NCBI GenBank assembly: GCA_002432195.1 | Contig: DJGG01000096.1 | Coordinates: forward strand, 24,846-39,362 | Source of the DNA: Desulfobacteraceae bacterium UBA5852 | GTDB taxonomy: Bacteria; Desulfobacterota; Desulfobacteria; Desulfobacterales; UBA5852 | Length of the DNA stretch: 14,517 bases | Direction: 5' to 3' | Part shown: positions 7,924 through 14,496 of the stretch, in pieces | Numbering within the stretch: position 1 is the first letter of the stretch | Layout of the letters: every line of letters begins with the position of its first letter | Notes under the pieces: model-generated | The model's database searches: none | The model's input: the letters and a program-made list of their open reading frames with translations, nothing else | Told to the model about the DNA's origin: nothing | Made by a program: the position numbers and the translations under genes

Positions 7924-9333
7924 ATGGCAGATAACATCGGTAAGGTTAAGCAGGTCATGGGCCCTGTCGTGGACGTGGAATTCGAGCAGGGCAAGCTGCC
8001 GACGATTTATAGTGCGTTGCTGATTTCCAACCCCGCCATCAACGACCAGACAGACAATCTCGTCGTGGAAGTGGCCCAGCACCTGGGCGACAATGTCGTT
8101 CGCTGCATTGCCATGGACGTCACCGACGGTTTGGTCAGAGGCATGGACGTCAAGGACTCGGGCAAACCCATCATGATGCCGGTGGGCAAGGCCAGCCTTG
8201 GCCGGGTGCTCAACGTGGTTGGCCGGCCTGTGGACGGTCTCGGTCCGGTCAGCCAGGACATCATGCGCCCGATTCACCGGCAGGCGCCCAAGTTCACGGA
8301 ACAGGATGTGCAAGTGCGCGTGCTGGAAACGGGCGTCAAGGTTATCGACCTTCTGGTACCCTTCCCACGGGGCGGAAAGATGGGCATGTTCGGCGGCGCC
8401 GGGGTGGGCAAGACCGTCATCATGATGGAAATGGTCAACAATATTGCCATGCAGCACGGCGGTATCTCAGTGTTCGCCGGCGTGGGCGAGCGCACCCGCG
8501 AGGGCAACGACCTCTATCACGAAATGAAGGACTCCGGCGTGCTTCCCAAAGCCGCCCTGGTGTATGGCCAGATGACTGAGCCGCCCGGCGCGCGTGCGCG
8601 GGTGGCGCTCTCGGCGCTGACCTGCGCGGAGTATTTCCGCGATGAGGAAGGCCAGGACGTTTTGATCTTCATCGACAACATTTTCCGGTTCACTCAGGCC
8701 GGTTCGGAGGTTTCGGCCCTGCTGGGGCGCATGCCATCGGCAGTGGGTTACCAGCCCACCCTGGCGGTGGACCTGGGCGGCTTGCAGGAGAGGATCACTT
8801 CCACGGACAAGGGCTCGATCACTGCGGTGCAGTGCGTCTACGTTCCGGCGGACGACTTGACCGACCCCGCGCCAGCCACCACTTTCGCCCACTTGGACGG
8901 CACCGTGGTGCTTTCACGGCAGATCGCCGAGCTTGGCATTTACCCCGCCGTGGATCCGCTGGATTCCACATCGCGCATTCTCGATGCCAACTACATCGGC
9001 GAGGAACACTACCGGACCGCTCGCACCGTGCAGCAGATGCTCCAAAAGTATAAGGAGCTTCAAGACATCATCGCCATCCTCGGGATGGAAGAGCTATCCG
9101 ATGAGGACAAGCTCACCGTTCAGCGCGCCCGCAAAATCCAGCGATTCCTCTCCCAGCCCTTCCATGTCGCCGAAACCTTCACCGGCAAGGCTGGCAAGTA
9201 CGTCAAGATCGAAGATACGATTCGGGGGTTCAAGGCGATCTGTGAGGGCGAATATGACAATATCCCCGAACAGGCCTTCTACATGAAAGGCGGGATTGAA
9301 GAAGTCGTCGCGGCTGCCAAAGAGATGGCCTAA
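7924..9333 (+). CDS. atpD: ATP synthase F1 subunit beta
   Basis: Catalytic subunit, 469 residues. Visible are an N-terminal beta-barrel (NIGKVKQVMGPVVDVEF), the P-loop GGAGVGKT at 157-164 (Lys163), the catalytic Glu189 in GERTREGND, LIFIDNIFRFTQAG, ALLGRMPSAVGYQPTL, and the beta-signature region PAPATTFAHLD. A DELSEED-like segment (MEELSDEDKL) lies in the C-terminal domain that contacts the rotor. AAGGAGG at 7912-7918 upstream of ATG 7924 is the strongest ribosome site in the window, as suits a three-copy subunit. Confidence 0.98.
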   Translation: MADNIGKVKQVMGPVVDVEFEQGKLPTIYSALLISNPAINDQTDNLVVEVAQHLGDNVVRCIAMDVTDGLVRGMDVKDSGKPIMMPVGKASLGRVLNVVGRPVDGLGPVSQDIMRPIHRQAPKFTEQDVQVRVLETGVKVIDLLVPFPRGGKMGMFGGAGVGKTVIMMEMVNNIAMQHGGISVFAGVGERTREGNDLYHEMKDSGVLPKAALVYGQMTEPPGARARVALSALTCAEYFRDEEGQDVLIFIDNIFRFTQAGSEVSALLGRMPSAVGYQPTLAVDLGGLQERITSTDKGSITAVQCVYVPADDLTDPAPATTFAHLDGTVVLSRQIAELGIYPAVDPLDSTSRILDANYIGEEHYRTARTVQQMLQKYKELQDIIAILGMEELSDEDKLTVQRARKIQRFLSQPFHVAETFTGKAGKYVKIEDTIRGFKAICEGEYDNIPEQAFYMKGGIEEVVAAAKEMA

Positions 9334-9351
9334 ACCGAAAAAGGACGCATC

Positions 9352-9765
9352 ATGGCTGGAAATATCAAGCTGGAAGTCGTCACCCCGGAAAAGCAGGTCG
9401 TCGACGAAGAAACCCAGATGGTGGTCGCCCCGGGGGTGCTGGGCGAGTTCGGCGTGCTGATCGGCCATACGCCCTTTATGACCGCGCTTAAAATCGGCAC
9501 TGTCCGTTACACGGACACCAGTGGGCAGGAGCGCTGTGTCTTTGTCAGCGGTGGATTTGCCGAAGCCCTGCCCGACAAAGTCACCATCCTGGCCGAATCT
9601 GCTGAAAGACGCCGGGATATCGATCTCGAACGGGCCCGTTCGGCGATGGAACGCGCCCAACGGCGGCTTGAAGATAAGAAAGCCGATCTTGATTTTCTGC
9701 GGGCCGAAGCGGCATTGAAGAGGGCCTTGCATCGCCTCAGGCTGGCTGAGACCCGGCGCACTTGA
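9352..9765 (+). CDS. atpC: ATP synthase F1 subunit epsilon
   Basis: Last gene of the operon, 137 residues. The N-terminal beta-sandwich (IKLEVVTPEKQVV, GEFGVLIGHTPFMTAL, VFVSGGFAEALPDKVTILAE) binds the gamma foot and c-ring. The C-terminal two-helix domain, from about residue 88 and rich in Arg/Glu/Ala, can extend to inhibit ATP hydrolysis. AAGGA at 9341-9345 precedes ATG 9352, 18 bases after atpD. The length and both domains are typical. The terminator-like palindrome begins 54 bases after its stop. Confidence 0.95.
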   Translation: MAGNIKLEVVTPEKQVVDEETQMVVAPGVLGEFGVLIGHTPFMTALKIGTVRYTDTSGQERCVFVSGGFAEALPDKVTILAESAERRRDIDLERARSAMERAQRRLEDKKADLDFLRAEAALKRALHRLRLAETRRT

Positions 9766-9818
9766 GGTTCGGGAGGATCGATTCCGCCCCCCCTTCGGGG
9801 CTGGTTGGATGGCAATTC

Positions 9819-9856
9819 GGGCAGCCCATGCCGGCATGGGCTGCCCTTGTCGTCTT
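9819..9856 (+). terminator. Probable intrinsic terminator of the atp operon
   Basis: A perfect 28-bp palindrome (arms 9819-9832 and 9833-9846, beginning GGGCAGCCCATGCC) can fold into a 12-bp stem with a 4-base loop. It is followed by a moderately T-rich TTGTCGTCTT. The T-tract is imperfect, so termination may be partial or factor-assisted. Being symmetric, it could also affect antisense transcription. Confidence 0.65.
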
Positions 9857-9864
9857 GAACGCTC

Positions 9865-9973
9865 AGGCGCCGCCGCGGAGAAACGGTTTGGGCCGATTCC
9901 CGGCAAATTCCGCTGGTCAGTATTGGTGGGTCTTGCCACCCGACAGCCATCGGGTAGGGAGGCGATGGCGCCT
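9865..9973 (+). other. Cluster of inverted repeats, candidate structured RNA or DNA element
   Basis: Between the atp terminator and the zapB promoter there is no convincing gene but dense dyad symmetry. AGGCGCC (9865-9871) can pair with GGCGCCT (9967-9973) and so close the region. Inside are GGTGG/CCACC (9925-9929 with 9936-9940), ACCCGA/TCGGGT (9938-9943 with 9950-9955) and GCCATCG/CGATGGC (9946-9952 with 9963-9969). Several of these overlap and cannot form together. I could not match it to a known riboswitch class. It lies upstream of the predicted zapB start site, so it would be transcribed only by read-through or from its own promoter. Confidence 0.3.
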
Positions 9974-10001
9974 TCCTTTTGAACCTGCCTGGGAATATGG
10001 C

Positions 10002-10031
10002 TTGACTTTAAAATCCTTAAGATTTTATAAT
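10002..10031 (+). promoter_or_regulatory. Sigma70-type promoter of zapB-zapA
   Basis: The -35 TTGACT (10002-10007) and a perfect -10 TATAAT (10026-10031) are 18 bases apart in a locally AT-rich patch. Transcription should begin near 10038, leaving a leader of only about 19 bases before the zapB TTG codon. Confidence 0.78.
10009..10027 (+). promoter_or_regulatory. Operator-like dyad within the zapB promoter
   Basis: TAAAATC (10009-10015) and GATTTTA (10021-10027) form a perfect 7-bp inverted repeat around CTTAA. It fills the spacer and runs into the first two bases of the -10 box. Position and symmetry suit a repressor site, but no regulator can be named. Confidence 0.4.
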
Positions 10032-10056
10032 AACAACAAGTTGGGAGAGGTGTGTA

Positions 10057-10299
10057 TTGGACGGCGAACTGATCCTGAGACAATTTGAGCATATTGAATC
10101 GCGCATTGAGCACCTGGTCAAGATTGGTCGGGATAAGGACGCGGTCATCCAGCAACTGAGCGCAAGAATCGAAAACTTGGAGGAGGAACTCCGGAACAAG
10201 GTTGAGGCGGAAAAACGATATTCCGAAGAGCGTCAGGCGATCCGATCGCGGATCGATCAATTGCTGGCGCGGCTCAAGAATATCATCGGGGATGAGTGA
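10057..10299 (+). CDS. zapB: ZapB-like cell division coiled-coil protein
   Basis: Short acidic/basic protein of 80 residues that is almost entirely coiled coil, with heptad-like spacing of I/L residues (FEHIESRIEHLVKIGRDK, VIQQLSARIENLEEELRN, IRSRIDQLLARLKNI). Small coiled-coil genes just before zapA are usually ZapB-like Z-ring factors; the name here rests on size, coiled coil and position. The start is TTG at 10057, supported by GGGAGAGG at 10043-10050 six bases upstream; the upstream sequence is the promoter. It ends 46 bases before zapA and is likely co-transcribed with it. It could instead be an unrelated short coiled-coil protein. Confidence 0.75.
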   Translation: MDGELILRQFEHIESRIEHLVKIGRDKDAVIQQLSARIENLEEELRNKVEAEKRYSEERQAIRSRIDQLLARLKNIIGDE

Positions 10300-10345
10300 G
10301 GTGTCTCCGGGCGGGCCTACCCAGGAAAGGTGCTAATTCGTATAC

Positions 10346-10666
10346 TTGGAACGGCTGATAACCATAGATGTTTTCGGTCAGGCCTATACTTTCAAAGCCG
10401 AATCGGACGTTGCGGACTTGAGTGTAGTTACCGAGTATTTGATGCGGGAGATTCGAAGAGTAGAGGGTCAACAAGCAGGGCGTCCGGTTGAGCGCAACAG
10501 GTTTGCCATGCTCTTGCAGACCGCTCTCAATCTGGCCAACGACAATGTGAGCTTGAGGCTGCAGTTGAACGAACTGGTAACGCATGTCGCTGGACGATCG
10601 CAGCGACTGATCGGCTTGCTTGACGAGGGCATACAGATCCAATCGACCGGAAAATCAGCCGTCTGA
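10346..10666 (+). CDS. zapA: Cell division protein ZapA
   Basis: Z-ring-associated protein of 106 residues that bundles FtsZ filaments. The N-terminal globular part (ITIDVFGQAYTFKAE) matches the family opening, followed by the ADLSVVTEYLMREIRRV segment. The helix RFAMLLQTALNLANDNVSLRLQLNEL and a C-terminal tail follow. The only usable start is TTG at 10346: an in-frame TAA lies at 10334-10336 and no ATG or GTG lies between. The nearest ribosome site, AGGAAAGG at 10323-10330, is 15 bases away, which is long and predicts weak initiation. It sits directly upstream of the 6S RNA gene, an arrangement found in many proteobacteria. Confidence 0.9.
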   Translation: MERLITIDVFGQAYTFKAESDVADLSVVTEYLMREIRRVEGQQAGRPVERNRFAMLLQTALNLANDNVSLRLQLNELVTHVAGRSQRLIGLLDEGIQIQSTGKSAV

Positions 10667-10771
10667 CCTTGCAGTTCCTGGGGACATGATAATGCCGGCT
10701 TACCGGCGCGCCTTCCTGAGCGTGGAGTAGCGGTCGCATCGCTGTCAGGGGTTCGATCCGGGCAGGTCGCC

Positions 10772-10964
10772 TTTCGAGATTACCCCTGCTGTGTTTGTGA
10801 TTGGCGGAAATTCTTTGACCCAACAGTCTCATGTAAGGGGGCCGTCTCTGGTTTCGGTGTGCAGGTTCTGCGCTGGCAGAAAAGCCTAAAGAAACCAAAT
10901 GGCACCCACTTTGAACCCTTGGTTCAAAGATCAGCCAACACGGCATGGCGGGGGTTCCTCGAAA
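10772..10964 (+). ncRNA. ssrS: 6S RNA (regulator of RNA polymerase holoenzyme)
   Basis: 6S RNA mimics an open promoter and sequesters housekeeping RNA polymerase in stationary phase. The ends pair: TTTCGAG (10772-10778) with CTCGAAA (10958-10964), CCCC (10783-10786) with the G-run at 10950-10954, and GCTGTGTT (10788-10795) with AACACGGC (10937-10944). A large bubble separates this from an inner helix, TGGTTTC (10849-10855) with GAAACCA (10891-10897). Near the 3' side is a perfect 9-bp hairpin, CTTTGAACC-CTT-GGTTCAAAG (10909-10929), closely resembling the equivalent E. coli 6S segment, and AAGCCTAAAG recalls the E. coli AAGCCTTAAA. The 193-base span fits the family. Ends are set by pairing and may be off by several bases. 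No clear promoter of its own is visible. Confidence 0.88.
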
Positions 10965-11243
10965 TTCGAACCCGCGGAACTCGAAGCCAGTCGACTGATC
11001 TCCCGCGACGTTGCATAACCTCCGGGATTGTTGTAGCCGCCTCACCTATCCAGGAACAGCCCTTCCGCGTTATTTCATTTTTCACGCACCAACCGATCGA
11101 TACGCTTGCAGGGTCGCCGAGGCTGAAGTGCCGGTTCCTCGCCGCGGGCCTCGGACACGTTAGTTCCGAGGAGATCGAAGCGCTTCGATTGCCTTCCATA
11201 AACGTTTCAAGAGGGGAGCCATGCGCTTCCCAGGAGACGGCTG
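10965..11243 (+). promoter_or_regulatory. Intergenic leader between 6S RNA and rny
   Basis: No protein gene is supported in these 279 bases. They contain an inverted repeat CCGAGGC/GCCTCGG (11117-11123 with 11148-11154), a perfect 16-bp palindrome of two halves ATCGAAGC and GCTTCGAT (11174-11189), and a 7-codon mini-ORF coupled to rny. No good sigma70 promoter was recognised. rny may therefore be transcribed from upstream or from a promoter type I cannot see. Confidence 0.4.
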
Positions 11244-11244
11244 A
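11221..11244 (+). CDS. Possible 7-residue leader peptide coupled to rny
   Basis: ATG 11221 begins MRFPGDG and stops at TGA 11242-11244, whose A is the first base of the rny ATG (TGATG). GAGG at 11211-11214 lies six bases upstream of the mini-ORF start. The rny ribosome site (AGGAGA, 11232-11237) is inside the mini-ORF, so its translation could expose or block rny initiation. It may be chance. Confidence 0.25.
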   Translation: MRFPGDG

Positions 11245-12806
11245 TGATTGAATATCTTGTGCTAATCGGAGCCGCAGGCTTCGCCGCAGGCTTTGCCATA
11301 GCGTATTGGGCTAAAGGCAAGCTAAGTGATCAAAAGGCAAAGGCTGCCGAGTATCAGGCCGCCCAGATCATCCGGGATGCGGAACACCGCGCGGACACGC
11401 TGATGAAGGGGGCCGAACTCGAGGCCAAGGACATGCTCTTCAAGATGAAGAGCGATTTTGACTCCGAGACCAAGGAAACACGCAATGAATTGAAGAACCG
11501 CGAAATCCGGTTGATGCAGAAGGAGGAGCACATCGATCGGAAAATCGATCAATGCGAAAGGCGGGAAAAGGACGTCAGTGGTCGGGAGCAACGACTGATT
11601 GAACGGGAGGAAAAGGCTGAGGCCAACGAGGCGGAATACCACAGCCTCATTCGTGAACAGAAAATGCAGTTGGAGCGGATCTCAGGCTTGACGGCCGAGC
11701 AGGCCAAGGAGTTGCTGCTGCGGGCCATGGAAAACGAGGCACGGTATGAGGGTGCCAAACTGATCAAGCGTATCGAGAACGAAGCCAAGGAAGAAGCCGA
11801 CAAAAAAGCCAAGAAGATTATGGCCACGGCCATTCAACGCTATGCCGGGGAATATGTCGCCGAGAGAACCGTTTCCGTTGTGCCACTGCCCAACGACGAG
11901 ATGAAAGGGCGCATCATCGGACGGGAGGGCCGAAATATCCGCGCCCTCGAGGCTGCCACCGGCATCGACCTGATCATCGACGATACCCCGGAGGCGGTTA
12001 TCCTTTCAGGTTTCAACCCGGTACGACGCGAGGTCGCCCGCATTTCGCTGATGCGACTCATTGCCGACGGACGCATTCACCCGGCCCGCATCGAGGATGT
12101 GGTCAAGAAAGCCACTCAGGAGGTTGATCAGACGATCAAGGAGGCCGGTGAGCAGGCCGCCTTCGAACTCGGGGTCCATAATTTGCACAACGATCTGATA
12201 AAGTACCTGGGGCGTCTCAAATTTCGTACGAGCTACGCTCAGAATGTCCTGCAGCACTCGATTGAAGTCGGCTTTCTTTGCGGTATCATGGCCGCGGAAC
12301 TGGGCTTGAATCAGAAGCTTGCCCGGCGCATGGGGCTGTTGCACGATATCGGCAAGGCCATCGATCATGAGGTGGAAGGTCCCCATGCTGTAATCGGGTC
12401 CAAATTGGCCAAAAAGTACGGCGAGGCGCCGAAAGTCGTCCATGCAATTGCTGCCCACCATGAGGACATGCCACCCAACACGGTTTACGCGTTTCTGGTG
12501 CAGGCCGCCGATAGTCTGTCCGGGGCTCGTCCAGGAGCCCGCAAGGAATTGCTCGAGAATTACATTAAGCGCCTTGAAGATCTTGAAAATATAGCCAATT
12601 CATTTACCGGGGTGGCCAATACCTATGCCATCCAGGCCGGCCGCGAACTCCGTGTGATTGTCGAGAGCGATCGCGTCACCGATGAGGATTCCGTCCTTCT
12701 GAGCCGCGATATTGCCCGCAAAATTGAGGAAACGCTGACTTTCCCCGGCCAGATCAAGGTCATGGTTATCCGTGAGACAAGGGCGGTGGAATTCGCCAAC
12801 AAATGA
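11244..12806 (+). CDS. rny: Ribonuclease Y
   Basis: Membrane-anchored endoribonuclease of 520 residues that initiates mRNA decay and processing. Domains in order: an N-terminal membrane span at about residues 4-23; a long charged coiled coil to about 190 (AEHRADTL, REIRLMQKEEHIDRKI, EQAKELLLRAMENEAR); a KH RNA-binding domain with the GxxG loop IIGREGRN at 224-231; and an HD domain with His338 and the metal-binding pair His367-Asp368 in LLHDIGKAIDHE, followed by AIAAHHEDMPP. Length and order match the family closely. ATG 11244 has AGGAGA at 11232-11237. RNase Y is typical of Firmicutes but also occurs in deltaproteobacteria. The 80 bases to tyrS contain no strong terminator, so the two may share a transcript. 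Confidence 0.97.
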   Translation: MIEYLVLIGAAGFAAGFAIAYWAKGKLSDQKAKAAEYQAAQIIRDAEHRADTLMKGAELEAKDMLFKMKSDFDSETKETRNELKNREIRLMQKEEHIDRKIDQCERREKDVSGREQRLIEREEKAEANEAEYHSLIREQKMQLERISGLTAEQAKELLLRAMENEARYEGAKLIKRIENEAKEEADKKAKKIMATAIQRYAGEYVAERTVSVVPLPNDEMKGRIIGREGRNIRALEAATGIDLIIDDTPEAVILSGFNPVRREVARISLMRLIADGRIHPARIEDVVKKATQEVDQTIKEAGEQAAFELGVHNLHNDLIKYLGRLKFRTSYAQNVLQHSIEVGFLCGIMAAELGLNQKLARRMGLLHDIGKAIDHEVEGPHAVIGSKLAKKYGEAPKVVHAIAAHHEDMPPNTVYAFLVQAADSLSGARPGARKELLENYIKRLEDLENIANSFTGVANTYAIQAGRELRVIVESDRVTDEDSVLLSRDIARKIEETLTFPGQIKVMVIRETRAVEFANK

Positions 12807-12886
12807 GGCCCGCGTCGACAGGGGCGCCCGTAGGCGCGCGCGGTACCTGACCAAGGGCATGTTCACCAAGAGAGCGGCTTAATTCT

Positions 12887-14173
12887 ATGAATGTAATCGA
12901 TATTCTAACCGAACGCGGTTTCGTCGAAGCCCGGACGCACCAGGCGGAGCTCGATGCCTACATCCAAGAAGGACCCGTGACGTGCTATGTGGGGTTTGAC
13001 CCCACCGCCTCCAGTCTGCATATCGGTCATCTTGTGCCCATTATGGCCTTGGCACACATGCAGCGCGCCGGACATCGACCCATTGCCCTGGTGGGCGGGG
13101 GGACGGGGCTGGTGGGTGATCCCAGCGGCAAGACCGAAATGCGCCAGATTCTGAGCATCAAAGAGATCGACCATAATGCGGTGGCGCTGAAGGGGCAACT
13201 GAGCCGTTTTATCGATTTCGCTTCGCAGCGCGCCCTGCTGCTAAACAATGCCGAGTGGTTGACGCGACTGGAATACATTCCGTTTCTGAGGGATATCGGG
13301 CGGCATTTCAGCGTCAATCGGATGATCAAGGCCGAGAGCTATCGCATGCGCATAGACTCGGATGAGGGCCTGAGCTTCATCGAATTCAATTACATGCTGC
13401 TTCAAGCCTATGACTTCTTGGAGCTATACGACCGCCATGGTTGCCGCCTGCAGATGGGCGGCAGCGACCAGTGGGGGAACATCGTGGCGGGAATCGATCT
13501 GGTGCGCAAGGCTCGCAAGCAGACCGCATTTGGGTTGACCTTTCCGCTGATTACCACCAGCAGTGGCGCCAAGATGGGCAAGACCGCCGCTGGAGCGGTG
13601 TGGCTTGATGCGGAGCGCACGACGCCTTACGGCTATTATCAGTATTGGATCAACACCGATGATCAGGACGTTGCTCGTTTTCTGGCATTGTATACGTTTT
13701 TGCCCATGAGCGAAGTCCGTGCCGTGGCCCAAATGGCAGGTGCCGATCTCAATTGCGCCAAAGCCGTTCTGGCGTTTGAAACCACGCAGCTGGTCCACGG
13801 GCGGGAACAAGCCACGCAGGCTTTCCAGGGGGCCGCAGCCATGTTTGGCGCCCGGGCCATACCGGCGGATATGTTGCCCTCCAGCTCGATTCCCCGGCTT
13901 GGCAACCCGTCCACGGATGCGGCCGTGCCGCAGAGCTTTTGGAAGCTCCATGATTTAGCCTCCGGCGTGCCGCTGTTCAAGGCCCTGCAGATGGTGGGTC
14001 TGGCCAATTCCGGCGGGGCCGCGCGGCGGCTGATCGAGCAGGGCGGGGCCTACGTGAACGGCAATCGCGTAGAGACCACCGAGTATGTCCTGACCGCCAG
14101 AGATATTCAGGATCAGGAAATCCTGCTGCGTTCCGGCAAAAAAAAGTTCCACAAGATCGTATTCAGGACCTGA
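12887..14173 (+). CDS. tyrS: Tyrosyl-tRNA synthetase
   Basis: Class I aminoacyl-tRNA synthetase, 428 residues, which charges tRNA-Tyr in the cytoplasm. The HIGH motif is HIGH at 45-48 (SSLHIGHLVP), preceded by the tyrosine-pocket segment CYVGFDPTA. QMGGSDQWGN and the KMSKS-equivalent KMGKT at 229-233, a common bacterial TyrRS form, follow. The C-terminus from about 360 is an S4-like RNA-binding domain (ANSGGAARRLIEQGGAYVNGNRV). The start ATG 12887 has only a poor, distant ribosome site (AAGAGAG at 12868-12874), but the protein begins as expected for the family and no better start is seen. It lies directly upstream of the rRNA promoter region. Confidence 0.97.
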   Translation: MNVIDILTERGFVEARTHQAELDAYIQEGPVTCYVGFDPTASSLHIGHLVPIMALAHMQRAGHRPIALVGGGTGLVGDPSGKTEMRQILSIKEIDHNAVALKGQLSRFIDFASQRALLLNNAEWLTRLEYIPFLRDIGRHFSVNRMIKAESYRMRIDSDEGLSFIEFNYMLLQAYDFLELYDRHGCRLQMGGSDQWGNIVAGIDLVRKARKQTAFGLTFPLITTSSGAKMGKTAAGAVWLDAERTTPYGYYQYWINTDDQDVARFLALYTFLPMSEVRAVAQMAGADLNCAKAVLAFETTQLVHGREQATQAFQGAAAMFGARAIPADMLPSSSIPRLGNPSTDAAVPQSFWKLHDLASGVPLFKALQMVGLANSGGAARRLIEQGGAYVNGNRVETTEYVLTARDIQDQEILLRSGKKKFHKIVFRT

Positions 14174-14186
14174 CCCGGCAGGGAAT

Positions 14187-14220
14187 TTGATCTTGACATA
14201 CACTCCAGTTATGATAATTT
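14187..14220 (+). promoter_or_regulatory. Candidate rRNA promoter P1
   Basis: TTGACA at 14193-14198 lies near a TATGATAAT stretch (14210-14218), but the spacing to GATAAT is only 14 bases. An alternative pairing, TTGATC (14187-14192) with TATGAT (14210-14215), has the ideal 17-base spacer. Either way the block looks like a promoter, but the exact boxes are unresolved. Confidence 0.5.
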
Positions 14221-14328
14221 TCTTCGTTACCCGGTTCGGAAACAAAATCCGGAACCGAGGTCTTCGTGTGCTCTCTTACATCCGCGTATCCCTTCCGGCA
14301 TTTTTTTTAATATCCTGTGAGATTTGAG

Positions 14329-14358
14329 TTGACAGGATGGGGTGGGATGGAATAGAAA
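14329..14358 (+). promoter_or_regulatory. Candidate rRNA promoter P2
   Basis: A perfect -35 TTGACA at 14329-14334 is followed by weak -10 candidates: AATAGA (14351-14356, spacing 16) or TAGAAA (14353-14358, spacing 18). It is placed about 140 bases before mature 16S rRNA, a usual distance for an rrn promoter. Confidence 0.5.
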
Positions 14359-14416
14359 GCCATTTTTGTCAGCGCGGGTAATTGGTGCTGGCGCGCCGGC
14401 TTCGCGGTTGGCGGTT

Positions 14417-14428
14417 TGATCTTTGAAA
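14417..14428 (+). promoter_or_regulatory. boxA-like antitermination element in the rrn leader
   Basis: TGATCTTTGAAA matches the E. coli boxA TGCTCTTTAACA at 9 of 12 positions and lies about 80 bases before 16S, where Nus-factor antitermination signals are expected. Confidence 0.65.
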
Positions 14429-14438
14429 ACTAAATAGT

Positions 14439-14485
14439 GACGCCTGTGAGACAGGTCTTTCGTCAAAGAGTTGCCGTGAGGCGAC
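14439..14485 (+). promoter_or_regulatory. Two hairpins in the 16S leader
   Basis: The first combines CCTGT/ACAGG (14443-14447 with 14451-14455) enclosed by GACG/CGTC (14439-14442 with 14461-14464). The second is GTTGCC/GGCGAC (14470-14475 with 14480-14485) with a GTGA loop of the GNRA type. They probably guide leader folding or 16S 5' processing. Confidence 0.45.
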
Positions 14486-14496
14486 TATTGATAGTT

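Larger units (their letters stand above)
14174..14496 (+). promoter_or_regulatory. tyrS-rrs intergenic region: rRNA promoters and 16S leader
   Basis: This stretch holds no gene. From left to right it has a first promoter-like block; an imperfect hairpin (14232-14257, CGGTTCGGA with TCCGGAACCG, one bulge); an eight-T run (14301-14308) without a clear stem before it; a second promoter-like block; a boxA-like antitermination element; and two leader hairpins before mature 16S. The rise in AT content fits an rrn control region. Confidence 0.7.

Noticed and set aside
9094..10260. 388-codon minus-strand open frame across atpD end, atpC and zapB
   Set aside because: It overlaps three credible genes and the zapB promoter and shows no domain; shadow frame.
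10747..10765. GGTTCGATCC motif resembling a tRNA T-arm before 6S RNA
   Set aside because: The required T-stem pairing fails and no cloverleaf fits.
10900..10914. TGGCAC motif resembling a sigma54 -24 box
   Set aside because: There is no matching TTGCA -12 element at the right spacing, and it lies within the conserved 6S RNA sequence.
10955..10985. tRNA T-loop-like sequence on the minus strand (GGTTCGAAT)
   Set aside because: The flanking bases do not form a 5-bp T-stem and no acceptor, D or anticodon arms could be assembled; it overlaps the 6S 3' end.
10859..11251. 130-codon plus-strand open frame over the 6S RNA and rny leader
   Set aside because: It overlaps the 6S RNA structure and the rny start, has no ribosome site and no recognisable protein features.
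12859..12882. 7-codon mini-ORF (MFTKRAA) just before tyrS
   Set aside because: Its AAGGG is only about one base from the ATG, it is not overlapped with tyrS, and nothing else supports translation.
13571..13585. KMGKT instead of KMSKS in TyrRS as a possible defect
   Set aside because: KMGKT is a common functional variant in bacterial tyrosyl-tRNA synthetases.
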